NCBI GenBank assembly: GCA_014529385.2
Contig: CM043966.1
Span: 40,236,037 to 40,300,036 of the forward strand
Source of the DNA: Adiantum capillus-veneris
Taxonomy: Eukaryota; Streptophyta; Polypodiopsida; Polypodiales; Pteridaceae
Reading direction: 5' to 3'
Length of the DNA: 64,000 nt
Positions within the stretch are counted from its first letter, which is position 1. Each line of letters begins with the position of its first letter. The notes beneath the pieces were generated by a model. It did not search any database and had not been told where the DNA came from. It worked only from the letters and a program-made list of their open reading frames with translations. Both the position numbers and the translations under genes were made by a program. Of this stretch, positions 21,644-33,005 are shown piece after piece.

Positions 21644-23790
21644 TTGGACCCTAACGAGGAGTATGCTATTTGCATTGATGATCATGGTATTGAGTTCGAA
21701 GAAGAGATTAGGGCAAACAAACAAAGAAAAATGTACATGGATAGAAACAGAACTCAGTATTTACAAGTCGAAAACCCTGACGTGATAGACAAATGGGGGT
21801 TAGAAGTAAACACCATAATCCCAGATATGTCAGCAAAAGAAGGACCACCAACTTTAGAATTCGCGGGATACGATCAAGTGGACTTGAAGCCTTTGAAACG
21901 GCTTAGTATGAATAATCCTAGGATCAGAGTCTATTGTTGGAAAGATAGAAACATAAAAGATCTTCTGTGGACTTCTCATGTCAAACCAGGACAACTAAAG
22001 GCCATGAAGATCATCTATATCTTCAAGATCAAAGATAAGGGATCAGCGGACCTACCAACCTACCTGTTTAGGGATTTTTATAACAACAGCTGTGTTATGA
22101 TGACTCCTGAGGAGGTAGAACAAACCAAATACCAAGGGTATTCCATATGGGAGTGGATATTGGGGCAAGGACCAGAGACAATTCCAAGAGATGAACACCA
22201 TGAGAGATGATCTGAGAGTAATGTGAAGAAACCAGAAACCACCTCATCACGTAGAAAACCGGGTGACACTAGAGCCAGTCCAGGGCTACATGAGTTACTA
22301 TTTCCAACAGACTGGTTTGAAGGACTCAAAACAGGACCAACTACCAGGAGACCAGGAGTTGAACCAAACAGACGGGTCAGACCAGCTGATTTTCGGAAAT
22401 GGGTCAAAAAAATACAGTAGATCAAGAGATCCATACGACCACTTAGCAAGCTTTAAGCAAGTGCTAAGAGCAGAGCGTATATTCAATTTCCATACTCAAT
22501 TTGAGGGGTTTCAAATGACATTAGAAGGAAAAGCATCGAGATGGTTCCAAAACATTCCACCAAGGTCAACCATAGACTTGAACACATTAGCTCAATGATT
22601 TGTATAGCTGCTTGTTCCAAATTGGGGATCAAACATAATACGATAGCTCAAATCTACAGCTTTAAATAGAAACATGGTGAGTCTGTTAGGGATTGTGCAA
22701 CTCGAATGAAACAATACATTGCCAGATTCCCAGAGCTGGAGATACATGCAAAATAATGACTTGTATCTTTGTTTCTGGAGGGACTGCTAAACAAAGAACT
22801 TCATGCTATACTCTATAGTAAAAATCATACAACCCTAGAAGTGTGTGTATCAGATGCTATTGACTTAGGAGACAATTGCAAAATTTTCAACGAAGAAGAT
22901 GTCCCTAAGGATAACCAAAGCGAGAAAGAAACATCCACTAAACCAGCACAAGTGGGAACGGCTGCTGCGGCACCACTCTCAGCGATAGAAGATATGCTAA
23001 AAAGGATGAACGACATGATGAAAAAAATGAAAAAAGCACCTATGAGGGGACCAAGACAAGGGATACCTCCACATGGACAACCAATTAGACCACAAAAATG
23101 GTGTGCAACCGAGGGTAAATGGACCAACCATGAGACCCACAAGTGTTACTTCAGAACAAAGTATGATGGGAATGTCCAGTACGTGCCCATGAGGCTAGAA
23201 AGACAACCCATGTACAGTTATGAGCCTAATATGGCCCAGCAATGGGTATGGAAAGACCTCAACCTATGTTGGGACAACAACCTCCATATCCAAGACATAT
23301 GCAGTGCCTATAAAGTACATGCACTCTGAAGGAGTCATAGATGAACAAGTATTAGTGCTTGTTACACCCTATGCAGAGCCTAGTCCATCTACAGTAGTGG
23401 TAGAAGGAGATTGGTATAATTCACATCCCACCACCAATGGAAGAAACCGTGACTTATGCTCCACGAGAGCTCGCACCAATGTTTTATGTAGCGTATCAAG
23501 GTGTCAAACCTCCCATGGTAAAACCCATGATGAAGCCAAGAACATGAAACTGTCATAACTGTGGTGCTGATGGTCATTGGAAAAATGAATGTCTAGAGCC
23601 TGAAAAAAATCTCAAACCGGTTGAAGCCTATGGTATAGAATGCTGCAAAAATGGAGGACACTTTTTGGAAGATTGTCCTAAAAATCCTTTGAACAAGGGT
23701 AAAAATGTAGTAAATGTAGTCCAAGTGATACCTAGTAGCTCATCAGAGAGTGAACCGACTTTTCCAATCAAGGTAATTACTAGAGCCTAG
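21644..23790 (+). pseudogene. gag of element A
   Basis: Several overlapping frames together make a Ty3 Gag: an N-terminal region (MDPNEEYAICIDDHG; non-AUG start in the longest frame), then a capsid-like part (DPYDHLASFKQVL; TLEGKASRWFQNIP) at about 22,420-22,600. A nucleocapsid follows with CHNCGADGHWKNEC at 23,551-23,592 and a second Cys/His cluster (CCKNGGHFLEDC) at about 23,641-23,677. The frame changes near 22,215-22,300 and has stops at 22,596 and beyond. Gag would package element RNA. This copy cannot make a full-length protein. Confidence 0.7.
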
Positions 23791-23870
23791 GCAAAGAAAA
23801 AGAAACACAACTCCTCTGATGATTCGGAAAATACGAAAGTTTCTTCTCAAGCAGAAGTAAAAGATATGAG

Positions 23871-25227
23871 ATGAGAAAACAAAAACAACGGATTGAAATC
23901 GAGGATAAAGCAAAGAAGCTATTCCAAGAAAAGTTGAAAGAAACTGGAAATGAATTCAAGGAAACAACCTTGAAATCTGGAGAATCCATTCTTGTTGATA
24001 AAATTTTTGAGCCTATTAATGCCGCCTTGGAAGCCTACCAAGCAGGACTTAAAGCAGGCCAAAACATGAAAAACAAATGGGAAAACTATCCATCTTCAGA
24101 CATGGAAGTAGCAAAGCTGGAAGCTTATCAAAATTTGGTAAGAATCACGCAAGAAATGCTGAAAAAACAAAAACCCGAGCTTGAAAGTATCACAAAACCT
24201 GAGGAGATTGTGGTAAAAGAAACAAAAGAAAAATCCAATGTGGTGGCAGAACCCCACCTTGAAACAAAAGAACTAGAGCTTATAGTGCCTGAACCCTTTC
24301 TAGAGTATTTATTTGAGCCATTCGAGTGGACTCAAATTTTAGCGACAATGAATGTATGTGTGAATACGTCTATGCCTACTCAATTTTTCAATGAGGATGG
24401 CTACAACATAATTCCCATTCAAATGATTTCAATCCTCAACATTGAAGAGGAAGATGAGGAACCCAAGGACTTAATGAAAGCTCAACAAGTCTTTTCAGGC
24501 CTCTATTACAATGCAACTGGTGAGTTAGATGAACACTCAACTACCTCAGAAGGTTCGGGGTCAGAAAAAGCTCATATGAGAGCTAAGCTACTGTTAAAAC
24601 GAGGGTAGGGAAATTTTTTTACTTTCCAAACCAGGATTCAAGAAGACAAATATGGTATAAATGTAAAAGAGACACCAGAATTGTGAAAACACAACCTATG
24701 CCATCAATCTCCAGTAAAACACAATTCTTGATGCAAATAGATGCTAATGATTGTGTCAAGGACAAAATAACTTGCAGATATCCTTCAAACAAAAACTCAG
24801 AAATGTCTCAAACGTTGAGAAAAACAAGGAGGGGTACTCAAGAAAAATCACAGGATAAAAAACCACTCATGACCAGAGTCGAGCAGAAAAAGAAATATCA
24901 AGAGTTGAAAAAAGCTCTAAAGGAGATATACACAACCGAAATGGAAACCACAAAAGAGGATGGTAAGGATATAATGCATGTTCCATCCCATTACAAAAAG
25001 TATACTCACCAAGTTTGGAAATCAAAGTCGAACAACCTGTTAGGGAACTACGGAAACAAGGCGAGTCTTATGAAGGACCTGAAAACACTAAACGGATAGA
25101 CTTGGCTGAACCAGGAGAAGAACCTAGACCTGCTTACATTGCGAATGACGTAACAAAAGAAGAAGAAAAGATTTTATTGAACTTGTTAAAGGAACACCGA
25201 GATATGTTCGCTTGGTCTTACAAGGAT
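23871..25227 (+). pseudogene. gag-pol linker region of element A, up to the CACTA-1 insertion
   Basis: A lysine- and glutamate-rich, probably coiled-coil frame (23,871-24,608) is followed by two more frames. The last reaches DMFAWSYKD, the conserved block just before the RT domain, where it is cut by CACTA-1. No D(S/T)GA protease motif is visible in this stretch. Continues at 33,003. Confidence 0.6.
25225..25227 (+). other. Target-site duplication of CACTA-1, left copy (GAT)
   Basis: GAT precedes the CACTA terminus and TAT (33,003-33,005) follows the other end. Keeping one GAT gives GAT CTC AAG GGT, restoring the RT block Y-K-D-L-K-G-V-D-P in frame. The 3' copy has mutated by one base. Confidence 0.8.
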
Positions 25228-25239
25228 CACTACAAGAGG
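25228..25239 (+). repeat. CACTA-1 5' terminal inverted repeat
   Basis: CACTACAAGAGG, the exact inverse of 32,991-33,002. Confidence 0.95.
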
Positions 25240-25249
25240 CTATTCATAT

Positions 25250-25375
25250 TAGCGACGCTCACACAGCGACGCTAAAAAAAAAAATCCCGGCGTCGCTATG
25301 AGCGTCGCTATAAGCGTCGCTATGAGCGTTGCAAATTTCTTTGTAAATTTGCGACGCTCATAGCGACGCCGGCTG
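25250..25375. repeat. CACTA-1 5' subterminal repeat array
   Basis: Multiple gcgtcgctatgagcgtcgc words, with an inverted partner (gcgacgctcatagcgacgcc) across an AT-rich spacer, so the region can fold into a hairpin. Likely transposase binding array. Confidence 0.8.
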
Positions 25376-25466
25376 GGGTAAAAAAATAACCGAGCGCGCC
25401 CAAAAACTCAGATCTCAGATCTGAGTTTTTCGGCGCCCTCAAGCAAGGAGCAGGTAACGCTCTCCC

Positions 25467-25512
<46 letters not shown>

Positions 25513-25514
25513 CT

Positions 25515-25574
<60 letters not shown>

Positions 25575-25690
25575 AGAGGAAGGAGAGCCAGGTATGCTCC
25601 TCCCCTTTCCTCATTCTCATGTTCCCTTCCCCTCTTTCTCTCTCCCTCTCTCTCTCTCTCACACACACACATACGCACACACATAGTGTT

Positions 25691-25726
<36 letters not shown>

Positions 25727-26887
25727 AACAAAAACAAAAACGCACACACACATACATAAACAAAGAATGCACACACACATTGAGAGAGAAAAAAAGAGAG
25801 AGAGCATGCATAAACAAAAAACGCACGCATTGAGAGAGGAAAAGAGAGAGAGAACATGCATAAACAAAAAACGCACACATTGAGAGAGGAAAAGAGAGAG
25901 AAAACATGCATACGATCCAAAAAAACACACACACATTGAGAGAGAAAGAGAGAGAAACTAATTTAACGTCGTAGGAAACTAATTAAAATTAAAAGACCTA
26001 AAGATCTAGCCGACGAGGAGTTGAACTCAAGACCTATTATTCAAGAGGGAAATGGCATAATCAATCTATCATACTTGGCATGGGTGATAGAAAGGTTATA
26101 CCATTTATCTCTTTTTATTGGCACACACATCCACACACGCGCACACACACAAGAAGAAGAGAGTTATAACGTCGTAGGAAACTATCTTAAAAGACGTTAA
26201 AGATTAGGTTATATGTAGACTTACATTAAATTAGATTTAGGTTTATTTTTAACTAGATTTACGTTTATTTAAGCTAGATTTAGATTTACATTATATTAGA
26301 TTAGATTTAGGTCTCCATACACTGCGATGCCTGCATGAAGCGGGTGAAGAAAGCCCTCAATGGAATATAGGGTATTGCTGCCTTCACTCATGGTGGGCTC
26401 CGTCGATCCAAAAGTACTGGTGAAATGTCTTCAGAACATAGGGAAGAAGGTGGATCTTCAGGGCGGCAAGAGTCACTACATCCCCGACACAATGACCATC
26501 TAGACAACCTCTAGTCATTAGACTTACGTTAAATTAGATTTAGCTTTATTTTTAGTTAGATTTTTGTTTATTTAGATTTACGCTTATTTACGTTAGATCG
26601 AGTCCACGCAAGAATTACTTACGGTTTAGGGTTTAGAATTAGACGAACAGTGAAAAGATCTACTGTGAAAAGATGTTAAGATGCTGTGAAGTGCTACAGC
26701 TAGAGAAGAGGCAAAGGGGTTTTCTCCACTACATGCAGTATCATGTAGACGTGGGTGTGTAGATTTCTTGTACCCACAAATATAGGTATTGACCAATAAA
26801 GACGAGATTATAACCCGGTGGTTCTGATCTCCGTGCACCTCTAGACCGAGGTGTGCGGGGATTGGACATGACTAGAGAATGTGAGGT

Positions 26888-26986
<99 letters not shown>

Positions 26987-27040
26987 AGACGAAGAATGCC
27001 AATAGAATATTAAATTTGTTGTTTAGGTTATAAGTTTTTT
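25376..27040. repeat. CACTA-1 5' non-coding region with microsatellites
   Basis: (CT)n at 25,471-25,507, (CA)n at 25,516-25,570, CT/CA/GA mixtures to about 25,960 and an almost perfect (GA)n at 26,891-26,986. 'aacgtcgtaggaaacta' occurs near 25,966 and 26,169, and 'ttaaattagatttag' near 26,227 and 26,530. Open frames here are artefacts of simple repeats. The region probably holds the promoter, but I see no clear TATA box. Confidence 0.75.
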
Positions 27041-27049
27041 ATCCTCATT

Positions 27050-30000
27050 ATGAGTAGCGACGAGGATGTGGGACCGTCCAACCGAAACACCTATCTCTCA
27101 ACGAGGGTCTTATGTCCTTGTAATCAATGCAAGCATGCTGTGCGACGGACAAGACGTGTTTCTTTGCAGCACGCTCGCGAATTTGGCGAGCTCAATCCAT
27201 CTATTATAGATCGAGTTGTTGCCAATTATAACTCGTCGGACTCTGACGCTGGCCAACAAGCAGCAATCTTGCAACCCAATAGACGTGTTCGCAGGCGCTT
27301 TGGTCAAGCAGCATATGTGAGGCCACAAGATGTAGCCTCTGACAGCTCGGGGGATGATCATGCAAAGCACATTCCCAACGAGGCAATGTTTGAGCCCGAG
27401 ATTGATGAAATGATCGAGACGATCATGGATTCAGAAAGGCTTATCTATGATGATATGAAAAGTGAAGCCGATACGCCATTGTATAATGGAGCACGTATGT
27501 CTAGATTGAAAGCACTCCTAGTTCTTCTCAACATGCAGGCAAATTTTGGATGGAGTAACACTAGCGTCACAACGCTTTTCAGGTGATCTATTACAATTAG
27601 TTTACTTTAATAGAACTCTAAATGTATAATGATCTGATAGATTTTTACACGACTGTATCATATTTTTATGTTGTGTAGATTGCTGAAAGAGCACATACTA
27701 CCAGCTGACAATGTGATGCCAGATTCCCGAGATGAAGCAAGAAAGATTTTGCGAAACTTGGGGATGGATTACAATTCTATCCACGCTTGTCCTAATGACT
27801 GCATTCTTTTCAGAGGGGAATACATAGACATGGAGAAGTGTCCGAAATGTGATTCCGAAAGATATCAAGTAGATCTCCACGGGACAAAAATTCCACAAAA
27901 GGTTTTGCAACATTTCCCTCTGCTTCCTCGCATCAAGCATTTCTTCGAATGTAAGTCCATGGCCGCCCTAGCATCATGGCATGAGGAGAATAAATCTTCG
28001 GATGGTGTGCTACGAATTCCTGCAGATTGCGTAGCGTGGAAACATATAAATGGAACATGGTCGGATTTTGCCAGGGAAGCTCGAAATTTGCGCTTAGGCC
28101 TGGCTATGGATGGCGTAAATCCATTTGGTCAAAGATCAACATCTTACAGTGTATGGCCCATTGTCATCGTCAACTACAACATTCCCCCGTGGTTGACTAC
28201 GAAGAAGGGGCACCTATGGCTAAGCTTGATTGTGCCAGGGCGATATAAAGTGGGGAATATGGATGTGTATCTTTGTCCACTATTGGAAGAGCTACAACAA
28301 TTGTGGATTGGCATAGAGGTGGTGGATATGAGCCGGCACACAGGATGACAGAATGCTTTGATCAGAGGCATTCTAATGTGGACCATGCATGACTATCCCG
28401 GGCTAACAGAATGCTCAGGTGATCTATTGACACTCCTCACTCAGACACTGTAAATCTTGTTTTTTCCCATAGTTGATCTATTATCATGTGTATACATGCA
28501 GGGCTTCAAACAAGCGGATACAGAGCATGTGTCACATGTGGACCTAGACTGAATGCACGTAGGGCACCCTCACTGAAGAAGCAAATCTACGAAGGTCATC
28601 AAGCGTATCTTCCAGAGAATCATGTGTTACGTGATGGCTTTTTGGGAAGAGAGCCACCAAGGATGTCTGCACAAGCATGGTTAGAGCAGAAGGAGATGTG
28701 CGATGACGGATTGCCTCCAGGGATGAAGAGACTATCTCTATGGTACGAGTTACCATACTGGCCTCGACTCATGATCAATCACTTGCTCGATCCAATGCAC
28801 ATATTCAAGAATGTGGGTAATCTACTATGGGACCATTTGACCGGCAAGAAAGATACTTTGGGAGCCAGAGTTGAACTTAGAAATGTGGATCGTATGGAGC
28901 AATATTGGCTGCAAACAGCGTCTGATGGATCGATAAAACTCCCTAAAGCACCATGGATTTTCACAGGAGCCCAAGAACGCAAAGTAAAAGAGACCATTCA
29001 ATCTTTGCGGACCCCCACTGGCGTAATGCACTCGCTCCGAACGTGTTTTACTAAAGAAGGAAAGCTTACCGGTTTGAAGTCACACGATTGGCATAAAATG
29101 TGTCAGGTGCGTTCATAGTGGACTTTAATATCATTGCATAAAATGTGGACTTTAATATCATTGCTGCACATACTTTACAGTTTATTTTACCGGTTTCCAT
29201 TGAGGGATGTTTGTCTCTCGACATCCGTAACACAATCTACAAACTTGCAAAGCTGGTGCAATGGATCTCACAAAAGGAGATCAACGTAGACTCCATACCA
29301 TTCGCCAAACTAAATGCTGCGGAGCTTGTGTGCCTGTTTGAGAAACATTTTCCTACTACAATGCTAACCATTCAGGTGCATCTTCTTGTTCACATAGTTG
29401 ATGAGGTGGAAATAGCTGGCACAGTTCATTCCAGATGGATGTTCTTCTTAGAGCGTTTCATGAAAACGCTTAAGGGATATGTGCGTCAAAAGGCACGTCC
29501 GGAGGGTAGCATGGCAGAAGGTTGGTTGGTATCAGAGTCCCTAGTGTACATTGGAGAGTGGCTAGACGGATTTGATAAATCCCGGGACACGCTATGGCAA
29601 ACCATAGATGATGAGCGCATATCTGGGATTGTCATGTGCAATCTCGGTGTTGAGAAGAAGATGATGGAAGATCTAGAGGCTAAAATCAACCGATTTTGCA
29701 TGCTTCACAATCCAGTGATGCAAAAGTGGATTTCACAATATGAGGATGCAAAGCAAGAGCAACAAAGGGCACGAATCGAGTGGAGACGGGGAAGACGACC
29801 ACCGATGCACTATCCAGCGGTTCTGGAGAGCCTACCAGCATTCATGAGCTTAAGATGGTTGCACAACCAATTGAAAAGCGCACAACAATGCGGTGACGAA
29901 GTGACTGAAGAAGAGTGGGAGTACTCTCGGGGTTGCGCGAGCAAGGTAAGTTTGTAATGTACGACTAGCAAGTGACTTTATTTATAAACGTTTGAACGGC

Positions 30001-30778
30001 CACTCATAATCTTTGTTCGTTGTAGTATAAGTCATACACAGCAGCTTGGTGTAAAGGTCGACATTTTAGGGTGGAACGAATCGACAAAAAGCGTTTTACT
30101 CAAGATTGTGGAATCATGGCAAAATTTGAACAGTCTAGTCGACGACGTTCCTCTGATGCAGATCCTGTGGTGGCGGAACTCACTTACTTCGGCACGCTGC
30201 AAGAGATTTTGAGGATCGATTACAGAGGATTTTTTGTCGACTTGTTCGACGTGCAATGGTTCAAGATAATCATGGGGGGTGGCAACGCTACTGCGCGTAG
30301 AGGAGAGTCTGGTTTTCTTGAGGTGGATTCTACTAAGAAATGGACTGACCTAAGAGACACTTTCGTACTACCCGAGCATTGTGAACAAGTAAGTATGTAA
30401 ATAGTTAACATCCCCCTTTTACAAGTTATGTGCTTGAAAGCTCTCATGTAAGTTATGTGGTTCTGACAGGTAATATTTCATCCTACAAAGTCTACATCAA
30501 ACTGGTGGTACGTCATAGAGGTAGCCCCTCGTAGTGCAAGGACGTATGAAGGCTACCATGTGCCAATCACAACGACATCAATGGAGGAGATCAGAGAAGA
30601 TGCTCAATCAGAAGCCACTGCGGTGGTGCCAGACGAGCATCAAGATGCTACTACTCTATATGGGGTGCATGCAGAGGAGCTACAAAATGAAACAGAGGAT
30701 ATGTGTTTAAACGGAGAGCTCTATATAGATATAGGAAGTTATGCTGAGTTATGCGAGGATGAGAGAGAGATCTCTTAA
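27050..30778 (+). pseudogene. CACTA transposase (TnpD-like), six exons, one premature stop
   Basis: Exons: 27,050-27,582, 27,679-28,418, 28,502-29,106, about 29,145-29,945, 30,026-30,388 and 30,470-30,778. Donors and acceptors are canonical, and phase is kept at junctions 1, 2, 4 and 5. The start ATG follows the (GA)n tract (MSSDEDVGPSNRNTYLSTRV). The product has the plant CACTA layout: CPKCDSERYQ, the transposase core (SLWYELPYWPRLMINHLLDP...HIFKNV), a DUF4218-type region (VHLLVHIVDEVEIAGTVHSR) and a DUF4216-type C-terminus (FDVQWFKIIMGGG). In-frame TGA at 28,346-28,348 interrupts exon 2, after which the same frame continues as QNALIRGILMWTMHDYPG. The exon 3/4 border is blurred by a 27-bp duplication. 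Transposase would excise the element. Confidence 0.82.
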
Positions 30779-31050
30779 AGCCACAAATATTGTATTTGAA
30801 CAATTTTGCTCCGTGTTGTAAAAGCTCTGGCTCTCTAAGTACCTTCCATGGTGTATAACGCTCTTTTCTACTCGCGCTCACATCTTTTGATTGAAAATTC
30901 TGAGTTTTCGACTTGCCTCTTCTATCACTCAATTCATTGCGTCATTGTATTTATATGCGTCATTACGTCATTGTATTTAATGGTCTTTGCGTCATTGTCT
31001 ACTCTATTCATTCAATATTAAGTTTAAATATTCGTGTGTTTAATGCAGGT

Positions 31051-32366
31051 ATGGATGATGAGGAGTTTCTTTCTTCTTTGTCACCGCAGCAGAGACAGTG
31101 GTACGTGGAGCATCACCGCTCTGGCGCATCATCGTGCGTTCCTACTCCATCCGCATCTCCCTCTCTTTCGGAGCATTCGGCGCGTTCCGAAGCTTCGGCG
31201 TCGACGAGACGAGCTTCACACTCGTCTAGACACCGGCGCTCTAGTGGTGGCGGTGGTGGTTGTTGTGGGGATTCCGCCTCCGATGCCTCCACACTGCCTC
31301 GTGTTCGACGAGGCTCTTTACCCTCCCCTTCTTTGCTCGCCCCCACACCAGCCACAGCATCGCCATCTACGCCAGATTTTGCACGGCTGACTGTTCCTAG
31401 AAGCTACACACCTCTACCTACTCCGCCAGGAGCCACCCCACTCGACACTCCTCGCTTCGGGGCCCAGACGCCGATGGAGACACCTGACGTCCGTACCCCC
31501 ATCGACACACCGCTAGAGACCCCTGTCGGGACACCCAGGTTCACGCGTCACCGGCCAGAGGGCTTGCCTTACTCCATCGTCATCAGCAGCGGCATCATCA
31601 TGGATGATGCCGCCGACGGCAAGAAGGTGATCTCGCGCATGCGCGGTCTTTGCTCTCAGCTGTTTAGACACTACATACTAAACCAATGGAGTGAAGTACC
31701 AAGTGATTTAAAAAACAGAGTCATCAGCATACTTCATGATGAGTTTCCCGTTCCAACACGGGATCAACGCTTCAATGAAGACCTGATGAAGATTCGAATG
31801 CGCGAATACTGCAAACACAAGCGTTCCGAAGTGCAAAAAGCAATCAAGAATGGATGGAACAGGCCAGATTGGCTGGCCAAAGAAGATTGGAAGAATGCGA
31901 AGAAAGCAGCGCGCGAGAATCCCGACAAGTGGAAGCAACAAAAGGATGCAGCCAGAGCGCGAGTAGAGGCAGGGAGCTCGCACCACTTGGGGAGCGGTGG
32001 ATGGGCATCATTTGAGGCCGATTTTGTAAGTGTTTTCACATTGCTCTTTATGTTCGATAGTTTAGGGTTTATGAGTTTTTTAGTTCTAACATAATGAAAT
32101 CTTTGTATGTTTTGACAGTGGTCGATGACAGGACGTGATCCCACACCGTACGAGCGCGAGTACGCAGGCAGGAAGGGCTTAAACACCCTGATGGACATTC
32201 TCAATTCTCGCGGCGGCATGGTTAGTATTAGGGTTTACTCTTTTTTATTTTTTGTAATGTTTTATAAATGTCGTTATATGTTTATACTTACTGAAAGCTG
32301 TCTTATTGTCTTTTTTTGTAGAATCCGACAGATACGCCGCTTGGACGCGATGAGACGTCTGACTAG
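31051..32366 (+). CDS. CACTA second gene (TnpA-like / Transposase_24-type DNA-binding protein), intact
   Basis: Three exons, all whole codons: 31,051-32,025 (975 nt), 32,119-32,220 (102 nt) and 32,322-32,366 (45 nt, TAG), giving 373 residues. Introns run gtaagt..gacag and gttagt..tgtag. The start ATG follows an acceptor-like tgcag, suggesting a 5'-UTR intron. A Ser/Thr/Pro/Arg-rich N-terminus (about residues 15-170) precedes a basic helical domain (KNRVISILHDEFPVPTRD; MREYCKHKRSEVQKAIKNGW; ENPDKWKQQKDAARARVEAG) ending in GRDPTPYE and ILNSRGGM. The fold matches plant CACTA accessory proteins that bind subterminal repeats. No lesion is visible. Exons 2 and 3 also occur in CACTA-2. Confidence 0.8.
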
Positions 32367-32724
32367 ACGACGTCAGTTTAGCCATAGCTAGATAGCATTA
32401 GTTTAGGGTTTCTCATAGCTTATGTATCATGAGACGGATTTTATACGTCTTTTTGAACCATGTATATTATTACATTTGTCACCGCAGTTCCTTTTGCCAA
32501 TCAATTCTTTATGCCTATGATGTTGTACAATTGTCATTATTACATTTGCCAATCAATTCATTTTGCCTATGATGTGTACAATTGTCAATTTTGCAAACAA
32601 TGCGTCTTGTGGGTGACTATTTTGGGTCTATTATCTACCCTTGCACTTTTTTTAAAAAGTGAATCAAGTACAATATGGTTGATGGGTGGCAGGGCATTCA
32701 ACGCCCTGCCACCAAAAAAAAATT

Positions 32725-32940
32725 CTCTCGGGCGTCGCTATAATTCTCGCTATTTATGGCTCTGTAGCGTCGCTATGAGCGTTGCTATAGTCTTCGGTGT
32801 AGACGTCGCTATATGCGTCGCTATAGGCGTCGCTATATGCGTCGCTATATAGCGACTCCTATAGCGACTCCTATAGCGACGCATATAGCGACGCTCTCGT
32901 AGCGACGCTCATAGCGACGGTTTTAGCGACGCCAGGGGTT
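32725..32940. repeat. CACTA-1 3' subterminal repeat array
   Basis: More than a dozen gcgtcgctata / tatagcgacgc words, the first half in one orientation and the second half inverted, forming a large imperfect palindrome. Confidence 0.85.
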
Positions 32941-32990
32941 ATAAAAACCCAATGTATTTCCGTCGCTAACAGTGTCACAAGAGCACACAA

Positions 32991-33002
32991 CCTCTTGTAG
33001 TG
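32991..33002 (-). repeat. CACTA-1 3' terminal inverted repeat
   Basis: CCTCTTGTAGTG. The longer subterminal text before it (gtcacaagagcacacaa) is shared with CACTA-2. Confidence 0.95.
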
Positions 33003-33005
33003 TAT

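Larger units (their letters stand above)
25228..33002 (+). mobile_element. Complete CACTA (En/Spm-type) DNA transposon, CACTA-1
   Basis: 7,775 bp bounded by perfect 12-bp inverted termini CACTACAAGAGG and CCTCTTGTAGTG and a 3-bp target duplication. It carries GCGACGC subterminal arrays, a 1.6-kb simple-repeat-rich 5' region, a six-exon transposase gene and a three-exon second gene, both on the plus strand. It sits inside the RT domain of element A. Confidence 0.93.

Noticed and set aside
25408-25936. Minus-strand ORFs of 90-175 codons rich in Cys, Val and Ser
   Set aside because: They are translations of CT, CA and GA microsatellites in several frames, not genes.
25990-26090. Minus-strand B-box-like gagttcaactcc suggesting a SINE
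   Set aside because: It sits inside CACTA-1 non-coding DNA, and I could not find an A box, poly-A tail or flanking duplication.
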